From Flavonifractor sp. An112 (GTDB taxonomy: Bacteria > Bacillota > Clostridia > Oscillospirales > Oscillospiraceae), in NCBI RefSeq assembly GCF_002161085.1, contig NZ_NFLU01000007.1:62001-126000 (forward strand): a stretch of DNA of 64,000 bases, given 5' to 3'. Position numbers and translations under genes: made by a program. The notes under the pieces are model-generated. The model was given only the letters and a program-made list of their open reading frames with translations. It searched no databases and had not been told where the DNA came from. Below are positions 26,163 through 34,181 of the stretch, in pieces. The number at the start of each line of letters is the position of its first letter. Positions within the stretch are counted from its first letter, which is position 1.

Positions 26163-26852
26163 TCAGGTCTCTTCCTTGCGGATCGCACTCAGGTAACGAT
26201 ATACGCTGGCCTGGGAACATTCCAGAGCGTCGGCCACATCCTTTACGGCGCCCTTGAGCAGGAAAACGCCCTCGCTGTCCAGTGCGCCGATGATCTGAAT
26301 GCGTTCTTCGGAATTGAGACGGTCCGCCGTGATGTTTCTGCGGTCCAGTTCCCGAAGTACCGCCTCGGTAGCCACACCGTGGATGGAGTTGTGGAAGCGC
26401 TCTGCCGGAGCAAAACGGTCTGCCACAGTCTCATCCACCTGAAAATTGGTATCAACAAAATGATCGGGGTGGCAGAGCCGCAGTAAGGCATCGCTCACTG
26501 CCTGGAATCGGCTGTCATCAAAATTGATGCACAGCATTCCGATCAGCTTGCCGTCGTGTTTGATGAACATGGTGGAAGAGCGCAGGGTCTTGCCGGTGCT
26601 GGATACTCCTAAATAGTGAAGGATATAGTCCTGATTCTCATAACTTTTGTCCCGCAGAATGCGCAGGGCAACATTGGTCAGAGGGGCGCCCACCTCGCGA
26701 CCACTGACGTGGTTGTTGGCAATGGCGACGATGGAGCGATCTTTGTCGGTCAGATCATGAAGGGCTACCTCATAATCGGGACCCAGGGCATAGCCCAAAA
26801 ACTCAGTCAGCTTGATGTAATGCTGCAACAATGGACTGGCCAATCGGCTCAC
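26163..26852 (-). CDS. YheO/DauR-like PAS-HTH transcriptional regulator
   Basis: A 229-residue DNA-binding sensor. The N-terminal YheO-type PAS-like domain (about 10-120; YEVALHDLTDKDRSIVAIANNHVSGR, then FIKHDGKLIGMLCINFDD) is followed by an HTH of the DauR type (about 165-229; LDSEGVFLLKGAVKDVADAL, then CSQASVYRYL). Relatives control amino-acid catabolic genes, and this one is divergent from ridA, an aromatic amino-acid lyase and a sodium symporter, so it is the obvious local regulator. Start is GTG at 26850-26852 with AAGGATAGAG. The ligand is unknown. Confidence 0.85.
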   Translation of the reverse strand: MSRLASPLLQHYIKLTEFLGYALGPDYEVALHDLTDKDRSIVAIANNHVSGREVGAPLTNVALRILRDKSYENQDYILHYLGVSSTGKTLRSSTMFIKHDGKLIGMLCINFDDSRFQAVSDALLRLCHPDHFVDTNFQVDETVADRFAPAERFHNSIHGVATEAVLRELDRRNITADRLNSEERIQIIGALDSEGVFLLKGAVKDVADALECSQASVYRYLSAIRKEET

Positions 26853-26924
26853 CTCTATCCTTGATATTCGGCTTGGATTCTCTCTTATTCAAAAGACGCG
26901 ACAAATTTTATACAGTTTATAATT

Positions 26925-26953
26925 AGTATAGCCGATAACAGGCGCAATGTCAA
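26925..26953 (-). promoter_or_regulatory. Promoter of YheO-like regulator gene
   Basis: Minus-strand TTGACA (26948-26953), a 17-base spacer and TATACT (26925-26930), giving a 5' leader of about 65 bases. Confidence 0.8.
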
Positions 26954-27065
26954 AACAAGATTAGAATAATTTTCTCACGGCAAAAAAATTTTTAAGTTTA
27001 AGCAAAAAATTTGTATTGATAATTCCTACAAAATATCAAAGTTAAATTGTAAAATCGTACGAAAT

Positions 27066-27107
27066 ACACAAAAGTGTGTTGACAAAAAATTCTCTCCGTG
27101 ATAAATT
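27066..27107 (+). promoter_or_regulatory. Promoter and dyad upstream of ridA operon
   Basis: TTGACA (27079-27084), a 17-base spacer and TAAATT (27102-27107). A dyad ACACA-AAAG-TGTGT (27066-27079) abuts the -35, a natural place for the divergent YheO-like activator. The surrounding 290-base spacer is very AT-rich. Confidence 0.75.
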
Positions 27108-27142
27108 ACTGTTGCCAAGTGAAAAGGAGGCGGAAAACAAAC

Positions 27143-27520
27143 ATGAAGAAAATCGTCAATACCGACAAGGCGCCTGCGGCCATCGGCCCTTACGCTCAGG
27201 CGGTTGAGATCGACGGTCTGGTCATCACTTCCGGCCAGCTGCCCATCGATCCCGCTACCGGTGCGTTCCCCGAGGGCATCGCGGAGCAGACCCGTCAGTC
27301 CCTGACCAACGTGAAGTCCATCCTGGCCGAGGCTGGCCTGGGCATGGATAAGGTCGTCAAGACCACCGTGTTCCTCAGCGACATGAACAACTTCGGCGCC
27401 ATGAACGAGGTGTACGCCACCTTCTTCGGTGAGGGCGGCTATCCTGCCCGCTCTGCTGTGGAAGTTGCCCGTCTGCCCAAGGACGCCCTTGTGGAGATCG
27501 AGGTTATCGCAGTCAAGTAA
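27143..27520 (+). CDS. ridA: RidA family 2-iminopropanoate/2-aminoacrylate deaminase
   Basis: A 125-residue YjgF/RidA trimer-forming enzyme that hydrolyses reactive enamine/imine intermediates released by PLP lyases. KAPAAIGPYAQAVEIDGLVITSGQLP, the Arg in PARSAVEVARLPKDALVEIEVIA and the usual length are all present. The ATG at 27143 follows GGAGGCGGAAAACAAAC; the earlier in-frame start lies in the promoter leader. First gene of the ridA-lyase-symporter set. Its position fits a role in clearing aminoacrylate formed by the next enzyme. Confidence 0.95.
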   Translation: MKKIVNTDKAPAAIGPYAQAVEIDGLVITSGQLPIDPATGAFPEGIAEQTRQSLTNVKSILAEAGLGMDKVVKTTVFLSDMNNFGAMNEVYATFFGEGGYPARSAVEVARLPKDALVEIEVIAVK

Positions 27521-27654
27521 AGTACCCTATCAACCACATTCGGAAAGGTTACTGTCCGCCAGTTGCAGGAGCCGGAACCACCGGCTTCCGACGACCGGGG
27601 TATCCTCTAGTAAAAAGATGGCGCAAAGCGCCAAATTAAATGGAGGTAAACAAA

Positions 27655-29316
27655 ATGGACAAGAATGTGAAGCACTATCCTCTGGCTCAGAATGTTGAGA
27701 TGCCCCAGCACTGCGCCTTTGCGGTGCGCGACCTGCCCCAGGCCACTGTTGAGCAGCGTGAGCGCGCTCTGAACGCCACCCACTGGAACGAGTTCTCCTT
27801 CCCCTCCGGACTGCTGACCGTTGATATGCTGTCCGACTCCGGCACCACCGCTATGACCAACCAGCAGTGGGCGACTCTGTTCCTGGGCGACGAGGCCTAT
27901 GGCCGCAACACCGGCTACTATGTGCTTCTGGACACTTTCCGCGACATCTTCGAGCGCGGCGGCGAGAAGAACTGGAAGAAGAGCATCGACCTGGTCCGCA
28001 CCGACTGCCGCGACCTGGAGAAGATGATGGACGAGCTGTTCCTCTGCGAGTACGAGGGCGGCCTGTTCAACGGCGGCGCCAAGCAGATGGAGCGCCCCAA
28101 CGCCTTCATTATCCAGCAGGGCCGTGCCGCTGAGTCCGTGCTGATGGAGATCGTGAAGAAGATCCTCACCGCCCGTCATCCCGGCAAGGTCTTCACCATC
28201 CCCTCCAACGGTCACTTCGACACCACCGAGGGCAACATCAAGCAGATGGGCTCCATTCCTCGTAACCTGTACAACAAGGAGCTGCTGTACGAAGTTCCCG
28301 AAGGCGGCAAGTACGAGAAGAACCCCTTCAAGGGCAACATGGACATCGAGAAGCTGGAGCAGCTGATCAATGCCGTGGGCGTGGACAACGTGCCCCTGAT
28401 CTTCACCTGTATCACCAACAACCCCATCTGCGGCCAGCCTGTCTCTATGGCTAACATCCGTGAGATCAACCGCGTGGCCCACAAGTATGACATTCCTCTG
28501 GTCTTCGACGTGGCCCGCTGGGCTGAGAACTGCTACTACATCAAGATGAACGAGGACGGCTACGCCGACAAGTCCATCGCTGAGATCGCCACCGAGATGT
28601 TCTCCTACTGCGACGCCTTTACTATGTCCGCCAAGAAGGACGGCCACGCCAATATGGGCGGTATGCTGGCCTTCCGCGACAAGGGCCTGTTCTGGAAGAA
28701 GTTCTCCGACTTCAACGAGGACGGCACCGTCAAGACCGACGTGGGCGTGCTCATCAAGGTCAAGCAGATCTCCTGCTACGGCAACGACTCCTACGGCGGT
28801 ATGTCCGGCCGTGACATCATGGCTCTGGCTGCCGGCCTCTACGAGTCCTGCGACTTCAACTATCAGCATGACCGTGCCATGCAGTGTGAGTACCTGGCTC
28901 AGGGCTTCTACAAGAACGGCGTTAAGGGCGTTGTTCTGCCCGCTGGCGGCCACGCTGTGTACATCAACATGGACGAGTTCTTCGACGGCAAGCGCGATCA
29001 CACCACCTTTGCCGGCACCGGCTTCTCCCTGGAGTTGATCCGCCGCTATGGTATCCGTGTGTCCGAGCTGGGCGACTTCTCCATGGAGTACGACCTGAAG
29101 ACTCCCGAGCAGCAGGCCGAGCTGGCCAACGTGGTTCGCTTCGCGATCGACCGCAGCCGCCTGACCAAGGAGCACCTGGACTACGTCATCGCTGCTGTGG
29201 CTCAGCTGTACAAGGATCGTGAGTCCATCCCCAATATGCGTATCGTTTGGGGCCACAAGCTGCCCATGCGTCACTTCCACGCCTTCCTGGAGCCCTATCC
29301 CAACGAGGAGAAGTAA
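27655..29316 (+). CDS. Tryptophanase / tyrosine phenol-lyase family PLP beta-eliminating lyase (enlarged form)
   Basis: PLP enzyme expected to cleave an aromatic amino acid into an arene (indole or phenol), pyruvate and ammonia via aminoacrylate. Family residues are in place: GDEAY near 80, the phosphate-binding QQGRAAE near 155, ITNNPICGQPVS, DVARWAEN (PLP Asp and Arg), MSAKKD with Schiff-base Lys near 327-328, SYGG, the carboxylate Arg in VVRFAIDRSRLT, and RHFHAFLE at the C-terminus as in TnaA. At 553 residues it is about 80 longer than typical members; about 50 extra residues (about 88-140) separate RDIF from QQGR. ATG at 27655 has GGAGGTAAACAAA. Trp versus Tyr specificity cannot be fixed. 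Confidence 0.85.
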   Translation: MDKNVKHYPLAQNVEMPQHCAFAVRDLPQATVEQRERALNATHWNEFSFPSGLLTVDMLSDSGTTAMTNQQWATLFLGDEAYGRNTGYYVLLDTFRDIFERGGEKNWKKSIDLVRTDCRDLEKMMDELFLCEYEGGLFNGGAKQMERPNAFIIQQGRAAESVLMEIVKKILTARHPGKVFTIPSNGHFDTTEGNIKQMGSIPRNLYNKELLYEVPEGGKYEKNPFKGNMDIEKLEQLINAVGVDNVPLIFTCITNNPICGQPVSMANIREINRVAHKYDIPLVFDVARWAENCYYIKMNEDGYADKSIAEIATEMFSYCDAFTMSAKKDGHANMGGMLAFRDKGLFWKKFSDFNEDGTVKTDVGVLIKVKQISCYGNDSYGGMSGRDIMALAAGLYESCDFNYQHDRAMQCEYLAQGFYKNGVKGVVLPAGGHAVYINMDEFFDGKRDHTTFAGTGFSLELIRRYGIRVSELGDFSMEYDLKTPEQQAELANVVRFAIDRSRLTKEHLDYVIAAVAQLYKDRESIPNMRIVWGHKLPMRHFHAFLEPYPNEEK

Positions 29317-29390
29317 GATCTCTCTACCCAAATTCTGGACAATTTTGTGTGACCGCATGACGTGGTAACAATGCGGCCAATCTGGCGGGA

Positions 29391-29489
29391 CCGGCGCCCA
29401 ACAAACAGAATAGTCCGTTTGTTGGACGCCGTCTCTTTTGCAATGCAAAGGTTTTATTTCGTTGCCGCTCCTCCGGGAGCTGCGGCGAA
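29391..29489 (+). promoter_or_regulatory. Structured leader between lyase and NSS transporter genes
   Basis: Two consecutive hairpins occupy the 192-base spacer. One pairs CCAACAAAC (29398-29406) with GTTTGTTGG, extended by GGCG/CGCC and followed by GTCTCTTTTGC. The second pairs GCCGC and CTCC with GGAG and GCGGC at 29464-29487. They may set differential expression of the transporter. Confidence 0.5.
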
Positions 29490-29508
29490 AGAATGAGAGG
29501 TGTAATTT

Positions 29509-30903
29509 ATGGCAACTCCCGATACGCTGCAAAATCAAGATGGCTTCAAGTCCCAATTTGGCTTTATCATGGCTGCTGTGGGCTCCTGTGTGGGTATGGC
29601 GAACGTGTGGCGCTTCCCCATGCTGGTTTCCCGGTACGGCGGTTTGACCTTTCTGATCCCCTACTTCATCTTCGCATTCATCATCTGCCAGTCCGGCATG
29701 ATGGAGGAGTTCTCCCTGGGCCGCTGGGCCCGCAGCGGCCCCTCCGGCGCCTTCGGCAAGGCCATGGAGAACGGCGGCCACTCCAAGAAGCTCGGCGAGT
29801 GGATCGGCGGCGTGCCCGTGCTGGGCTCCCTGCTCCTGGCCATCGGCTACTCCGTGGTCATGGGCTGGGTGTTCGCCTACACCAAGATGGCCATCACCGG
29901 CGAGCTGACCGCCATGGGTACCGATATGAACGCTATCGGCGGTACCTTCGGCGCCATGGCCCCTGAGGCCGATACCCTCCCCGAGGCTCTGCAGATGACC
30001 TTCGCCACCGGCGGCGCCAACAACTTCTGGATCATCATCGGCGTCGTGGTCTCCCTGGTCATCATGCTGGCCGGCGTGTCCGGCGGCATCGAGAAGTCCT
30101 GCAAGATCATGCTGCCCATCCTGTATGTCCTCTTCATCGTGCTGGCCATCGTGATGATCTTCATCCCCGGCACCTCCGCTGGCTATCAGTACATCTTCAC
30201 CTTCGACCCCAAGGGCCTGCTGAATCCCCAGGTCTGGGTCTACGCCTTCGGTCAGTGCTTCTTCTCCCTGTCGGTGGCAGGCTCCGGCTCCGTGGTGTAC
30301 GGCTCCTATCTGGGCGATGACGTGAAGATCCGCCAGTCTGCCATCATCTGCGCCATCCTGGATACCTCCGCGGCCCTGCTGGCCATGTTCATCATCATCC
30401 CCGCTATGGCCACCACCGGCGCCGACCTGGGCAACGGCGGCCCCGGCCTGATGTTCATCTATGTGCTCCCCGTGTTCAACGGCATGGGCGGCATCGCCAG
30501 ACTGATCGTCATCTTCTTCTACGTGGCCATCCTCTTCGCCGGTGTCTCCTCCGTCATCAACCTGTTTGAGACGCCCGTCAACTTCCTGCAGCAGCAGCTC
30601 CACCTGAAGCGCTGGATGGCCGTGGGCCTCATCCACGTCGTGGGCGTGATCGTGGCGCTGCTGATCCAGCCCTGGACCTCCCAGTGGATGGACATGGTCT
30701 CCATCTACATCCTGCCGCTGGGTGCTGTGGCCGCCGGCATCATGTTCTTCTGGGTCATGAAGAAGAAGGATGCCCTGGCCGCCGCTCAGCTGGGCTCCGA
30801 CAAGCCCATCATGAAGTGGTTCCTGCCCTTCGGCAAGTACGTCTTCGTCCCCCTGTGCCTCCTCTGCTTCGTGCTCGGCATTGCCTGGGGCGGCATCGGC
30901 TAA
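29509..30903 (+). CDS. Neurotransmitter:sodium symporter (NSS/SNF) family transporter
   Basis: Sodium-coupled amino-acid importer of 464 residues with about 12 helices. The first helix FGFIMAAVGSCVGMANVW-RFP carries the unwound Na+ and substrate site of the LeuT fold; FYVAILFAGVSSVINLFE corresponds to helix 8 with its sodium-site serines. Bacterial members such as TnaT and MhsT import tryptophan and other hydrophobic amino acids, and the gene follows a tryptophanase-family enzyme, so aromatic amino acid uptake is the best inference. AGAGGTGTAATTT precedes the ATG. Codon use is as optimised as in the lyase gene. Ends at a strong terminator. Confidence 0.93.
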   Translation: MATPDTLQNQDGFKSQFGFIMAAVGSCVGMANVWRFPMLVSRYGGLTFLIPYFIFAFIICQSGMMEEFSLGRWARSGPSGAFGKAMENGGHSKKLGEWIGGVPVLGSLLLAIGYSVVMGWVFAYTKMAITGELTAMGTDMNAIGGTFGAMAPEADTLPEALQMTFATGGANNFWIIIGVVVSLVIMLAGVSGGIEKSCKIMLPILYVLFIVLAIVMIFIPGTSAGYQYIFTFDPKGLLNPQVWVYAFGQCFFSLSVAGSGSVVYGSYLGDDVKIRQSAIICAILDTSAALLAMFIIIPAMATTGADLGNGGPGLMFIYVLPVFNGMGGIARLIVIFFYVAILFAGVSSVINLFETPVNFLQQQLHLKRWMAVGLIHVVGVIVALLIQPWTSQWMDMVSIYILPLGAVAAGIMFFWVMKKKDALAAAQLGSDKPIMKWFLPFGKYVFVPLCLLCFVLGIAWGGIG

Positions 30904-30924
30904 TCTGCCAAGCAGTTACAAAAT

Positions 30925-30962
30925 AAAAATGGTCCGCTGCATTTGCAGCGGACCATTTTTTA
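30925..30962. terminator. Bidirectional terminator after NSS transporter
   Basis: Perfect 17-bp stem AAAAATGGTCCGCTGCA with TT loop and a T6 tail. Confidence 0.92.
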
Positions 30963-31451
30963 TTATCCATGATAGCCCAGGTCAGCCAGCAGGCGGGCCA
31001 AAACCTGCATTCGTTCTCCCAGCAGATCACCATCCCGAGCCAACGCATCCCGAAAGAGTGCAATATCCTCGCAGATATGGTCGTTGCCGGTACATACCTC
31101 TACCGTCATAGCGTCTCCCTGGAGACCCACCCGGTCGATCTGAGGGGTGTCCGGATCATACAGAGCAGGGAAGCGGTAGCTCTCCTCCCGAATGTAGTGG
31201 ACTGCCCGGCAGGTGAGGATAGCCAGGTCCAGCACCCGGTGGAGGGGGAGCTCCTCCGACTGGCGGGACCACTTTTCACCAGTGTGCCGCCAGACTTTGG
31301 CGGAGATATCCACCCGGCCCCGGTCATTCCATTGGGCCAGGCCAAGGCTCAGACCCTGGGCGTCGGTTTGATAGGCGCTGCGGCCGTCAATATTGCTGTA
31401 GTCCTCGGCTACAAAGACCGGCTTGTGCTTCAAATTGGTAGGGATTTGCAT
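30963..31451 (-). CDS. DUF6530-like protein
   Basis: A 162-residue cytoplasmic protein resembling a family (DUF6530 in my recollection) with the conserved core LSLGLAQWNDRGRVDISAKV followed by WRHTGEKWSRQSEELPLHR. It has no membrane helix, signal or recognised catalytic motif. It has a GGAGGTAACC site and starts at an ATG. The AT-rich 110 bases before it hold an inverted repeat (31478-31504) and the repeated unit TTTAGTAA, so the gene is probably tightly controlled. Function unknown. Confidence 0.7.
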   Translation of the reverse strand: MQIPTNLKHKPVFVAEDYSNIDGRSAYQTDAQGLSLGLAQWNDRGRVDISAKVWRHTGEKWSRQSEELPLHRVLDLAILTCRAVHYIREESYRFPALYDPDTPQIDRVGLQGDAMTVEVCTGNDHICEDIALFRDALARDGDLLGERMQVLARLLADLGYHG

Positions 31452-31477
31452 GGTTACCTCCTAATAACAAGTTAGTT

Positions 31478-31504
31478 ATTTACTAAATTACTAAATTAGT
31501 AAAT
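31478..31504 (-). promoter_or_regulatory. AT-rich inverted repeat upstream of DUF6530-like gene
   Basis: Perfect 9-bp arms ATTTACTAA (31478-31486) and TTAGTAAAT (31496-31504) flank a 9-base centre that repeats the ACTAAA unit. It lies 27 bases before the start codon, in the promoter zone. Confidence 0.5.
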
Positions 31505-31558
31505 GAAGTTTAACACAAAAGGGGGAGCGCAGTCAAGAAGATAACCAGTTGGGTGAGC

Positions 31559-31594
31559 AAAAAATGCCGGCCGCATTTGCGGCCGGCATTTTTT
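31559..31594. terminator. Terminator downstream of fbp
   Basis: Perfect 17-bp stem AAAAAATGCCGGCCGCA with TT loop and T6 tail, placed just beyond the minus-strand fbp stop. Confidence 0.9.
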
Positions 31595-31600
31595 AATAAG

Positions 31601-33592
31601 TCAGTCCTTGTGGTCTTCTACGATCTCACCATTGCGGAAAGCCTGTACCAGAGCCATCAGATCGTCGATCTGCTCCTGGAGCTGGCGGCCCACGTCAGTC
31701 CCGGCGATTTTCAGCCGGGACTCCAACCGCTCGAACACCACCGAGGAGGAAGCGATGTCCTGGTTTTCCCGGATGGCGTTGGCCCGTCCAACAAAGGGCT
31801 CGTGGGAGACCAGCCGGAAGCAGGCGGAGTTGTAAATCAGCGTGTAGCCCGCAATGCCGGTGGTTTTCTGATAGGCTTTGCAGAAGCCGCCGTCGATAAC
31901 CAGCAGCTTGCCGCCTGCCTTCATGGGGCTCTCGCCCTTTTTGGACTTTACCGGGATGTGCCCGTTGATGATGTGGCAGTGAGGTCCCTCCAGACCGAAC
32001 TGCTTCAGCAGGAACTCACACACAGCGGGGTCGTTGTACAGTTGATAGTAGGCGTTTTTGGGCTCGGTCCAGGTGGACTCATCCAGAATGAACCGGCGCT
32101 CAAAGGTAGTCATACGGTCACGGCCAAAGATGGGGCTGTTGCGGCCTGCCCACAGGAACCACAGAAAGTCCATGCCGAACTCCCGTTCTTCCGTGCCCGG
32201 TTTGCTGTAATAGGCCCGGCGGGCGTTGGTATCGGCATAATCCAGAAAGTCTTTGCCGGACAGGGTCACACCGCCGATGGTAAAGGACTGGAGCTGACCA
32301 TCCTCCGTCATGGGGATGCAGCCGTGGAAGAGCAGGTTGCCGTTGTAGACCTTGTACAGACTGCCCTTGGAGTAAAGGAAGCGGATGTGTCGCTGGAGCT
32401 TTTCACTGTGGAGGAAGGAGCTGGTCAGCTGATTGATGAGGGTACTCTCTTCCTCAGTGAGGGTATAGGGATCGTTGGGGTCTACAGTGGGGAAGTCGGT
32501 ATCCTCCATGGGATAAGTGGTGCCATTGATGGTGATGCACTTATTCTCATAGTCGATCTTGTCCAGCAGCAGCCGGTCCGCCATACCAAAGCAGGGGTTG
32601 CGCAGCAGTTTCTGCCCCTCCAGCTTGAAGAGAATGATGGTAATGGCCTTGTGCATTCGGGCGGCAAGCAGCTTATCCTTTTCCGTGTAGTGGGCGGCGT
32701 CTTCGTTAGTCAGCTTCACCTCAAAACAGTGGACATCGCAGTCCTTGTATACCTCGTTGGCAAAGACCGACAGAGGCCGCAGGGAGATGCCGTAGCCTGT
32801 CTCGATGACCTCCAGGTTGTTGTAGCGCAGGGAGTTGGCCAGTACGGTGGCCACCAGGGTGCGGGAGCCGGAGGCGGCACCCATCCACAGCACGTCGTGG
32901 TTGCCCCACTGGATGTCCACGCTGTGGTAGTCCATCAGAGAGTCCAGAATGATGTCCGCCCGAGGACCACGGTCAAAGATATCGCCCACCAGATGAAGAT
33001 GGTCCACCGCCAGTCGCTTGATGAGCTCGCACAGCTGCACCAGGAAGTTGGAGGCCCGGTCGATGTCGATAATGGTGGAGATGATGTTCTCGTAATAGTC
33101 CCGCTTGTCCATGTCCTCATAGTGAGTATGGATCATTTCATCAATGATGTAGGCGTACTCAGGAGGCATAGCCTTACGGACCTTGGAACGGGTGTATTTG
33201 GAGCTGACCAGCCGGCACATCTCGATCAGGCGGTGAAAGGTGATGCGGTACCACTCCCGCATATCGGTGGTCTCCCGCTCGATCTCCTCCAGTTTTTCCT
33301 GGGGATAGTAGATAAGAGTGGCCAGCTGGTCCAGATCGGCCTTGGATACGGTGGTGGCAAACAGGCTGTCCAGCTTCTCGCGTACCACGCCGGAAGCCGA
33401 ATTCAGGATGTGAAGGAAGGCCTCATACTCGCCGTGTACGTCGGAGATAAAGTGCTCAGTGCCTTTGGGCAGGTTCTGAATGGCGTGGAGGTTGATGATC
33501 TCGGTGCTGGCAGCCTGGACATTTGGGTATTGTCGGGCCAGCATTTTCAGGTAGTGCAGGTTTTCCGGACGGTATGCTTTCTTACCTTCCAT
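31601..33592 (-). CDS. fbp: Fructose-1,6-bisphosphatase, class III
   Basis: Gluconeogenic phosphatase of the Firmicutes-specific class III type: 663 residues, close to the Bacillus enzyme. It belongs to the calcineurin-like metallophosphoesterases, with ISDVHGEYEAF near 50, LVGDIFDRGPRADIILD near 202 and IQWGNHDVLWMGAA near 228 supplying metal ligands. Later landmarks are GCIPMTEDG and INGHIPVKSKKGESP. ATG at 33592 with AAAAGGAGGCCC. It is a single-gene unit between a bidirectional terminator and the divergent MarR operon. In this class the enzyme is often PEP-activated; no such evidence is visible here. Confidence 0.96.
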   Translation of the reverse strand: MEGKKAYRPENLHYLKMLARQYPNVQAASTEIINLHAIQNLPKGTEHFISDVHGEYEAFLHILNSASGVVREKLDSLFATTVSKADLDQLATLIYYPQEKLEEIERETTDMREWYRITFHRLIEMCRLVSSKYTRSKVRKAMPPEYAYIIDEMIHTHYEDMDKRDYYENIISTIIDIDRASNFLVQLCELIKRLAVDHLHLVGDIFDRGPRADIILDSLMDYHSVDIQWGNHDVLWMGAASGSRTLVATVLANSLRYNNLEVIETGYGISLRPLSVFANEVYKDCDVHCFEVKLTNEDAAHYTEKDKLLAARMHKAITIILFKLEGQKLLRNPCFGMADRLLLDKIDYENKCITINGTTYPMEDTDFPTVDPNDPYTLTEEESTLINQLTSSFLHSEKLQRHIRFLYSKGSLYKVYNGNLLFHGCIPMTEDGQLQSFTIGGVTLSGKDFLDYADTNARRAYYSKPGTEEREFGMDFLWFLWAGRNSPIFGRDRMTTFERRFILDESTWTEPKNAYYQLYNDPAVCEFLLKQFGLEGPHCHIINGHIPVKSKKGESPMKAGGKLLVIDGGFCKAYQKTTGIAGYTLIYNSACFRLVSHEPFVGRANAIRENQDIASSSVVFERLESRLKIAGTDVGRQLQEQIDDLMALVQAFRNGEIVEDHKD

Positions 33593-33676
33593 GGGAGGGC
33601 CTCCTTTTGGATGTCGTTGCCAATATTATCCCACTTTATGCCTCCGGTTGCAAGTAGAATCCAACCATTGTTGGAC

Positions 33677-33730
33677 TTGACAGTGTAAAATCTCGGGATA
33701 TAATTGATACGTCAATCGTTGATATGTCAA
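33677..33730 (+). promoter_or_regulatory. Promoter and tandem MarR-type operators
   Basis: TTGACA (33677-33682), a 16-base spacer and TATAAT (33699-33704). Two near-identical copies of TTGATAYGTCAA at 33704-33715 and 33719-33730, 15 bases apart, cover the start of transcription. Confidence 0.75.
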
Positions 33731-33746
33731 TTAGGAAGGTGAGTGG

Positions 33747-34181
33747 ATGGAAAAGACATTCCATATGCTGCTCTACCGGGCTTTTCATGCCCAGCGGGGG
33801 GCGTTGCGTCCCTGCCTGGCGGAGGTAGGACTGGGAACCGGTCAGCCCAAACTGCTGGGTTATCTCAGCCAGCATGGTCCCAGCCGCCAGCGTCAGCTGG
33901 CCGACTACTTTGAGATCGATCCGGCGGCGGTATGCCGGATGCTGGACAGCCTGGAAAAGGGTGGCTTCGTGACCCGATGCGGGGATGGGCAGGACAAGCG
34001 CCGGGACCGAATCGAGATCACTCCTGCTGGTCAGACGGCCTATGATGCCTGGCGGACCTGCTGCCGTACCATGGAGGAACGGATGCTGGAGGGGTTTACA
34101 CCGGAGGAGCAGGAGCGGTTTGCCGACTATCTGAGTCGGGCGTACCGCAATCTGAAGACGGCAGGGGAGGGACGGCCATGA
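33747..34181 (+). CDS. MarR family transcriptional regulator
   Basis: A 144-residue winged-helix repressor: the HTH GPSRQRQLADYFEIDPAAVCRMLDSLEKGG and the wing CGDGQDKRRDRIEITPAG are typical, with dimerising helices at both ends. It heads an operon with two ABC exporter subunits and overlaps the first by 4 bases (ATGA). Tandem palindromes over its promoter suggest autorepression relieved by a ligand that the exporter handles. AGGAAGGTGAGTGG precedes the ATG. A second MarR gene with the same arrangement is at 45.2 kb but is not closely similar. Confidence 0.93.
   Translation: MEKTFHMLLYRAFHAQRGALRPCLAEVGLGTGQPKLLGYLSQHGPSRQRQLADYFEIDPAAVCRMLDSLEKGGFVTRCGDGQDKRRDRIEITPAGQTAYDAWRTCCRTMEERMLEGFTPEEQERFADYLSRAYRNLKTAGEGRP

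Noticed and set aside
27607-30636. A 1009-codon minus-strand frame opposite the lyase and symporter genes
   Set aside because: Its product is low-complexity (His/Gly/Asp/Gln-rich) as expected from the complement of biased codons. It crosses two genes and an intergenic leader and has no ribosome site.
30945-31600. Repeated GC-rich palindromes as a CRISPR-like or REP array
   Set aside because: The hairpins at 30925 and 31559 have different sequences and each abuts a stop codon with T runs; they are ordinary terminators.
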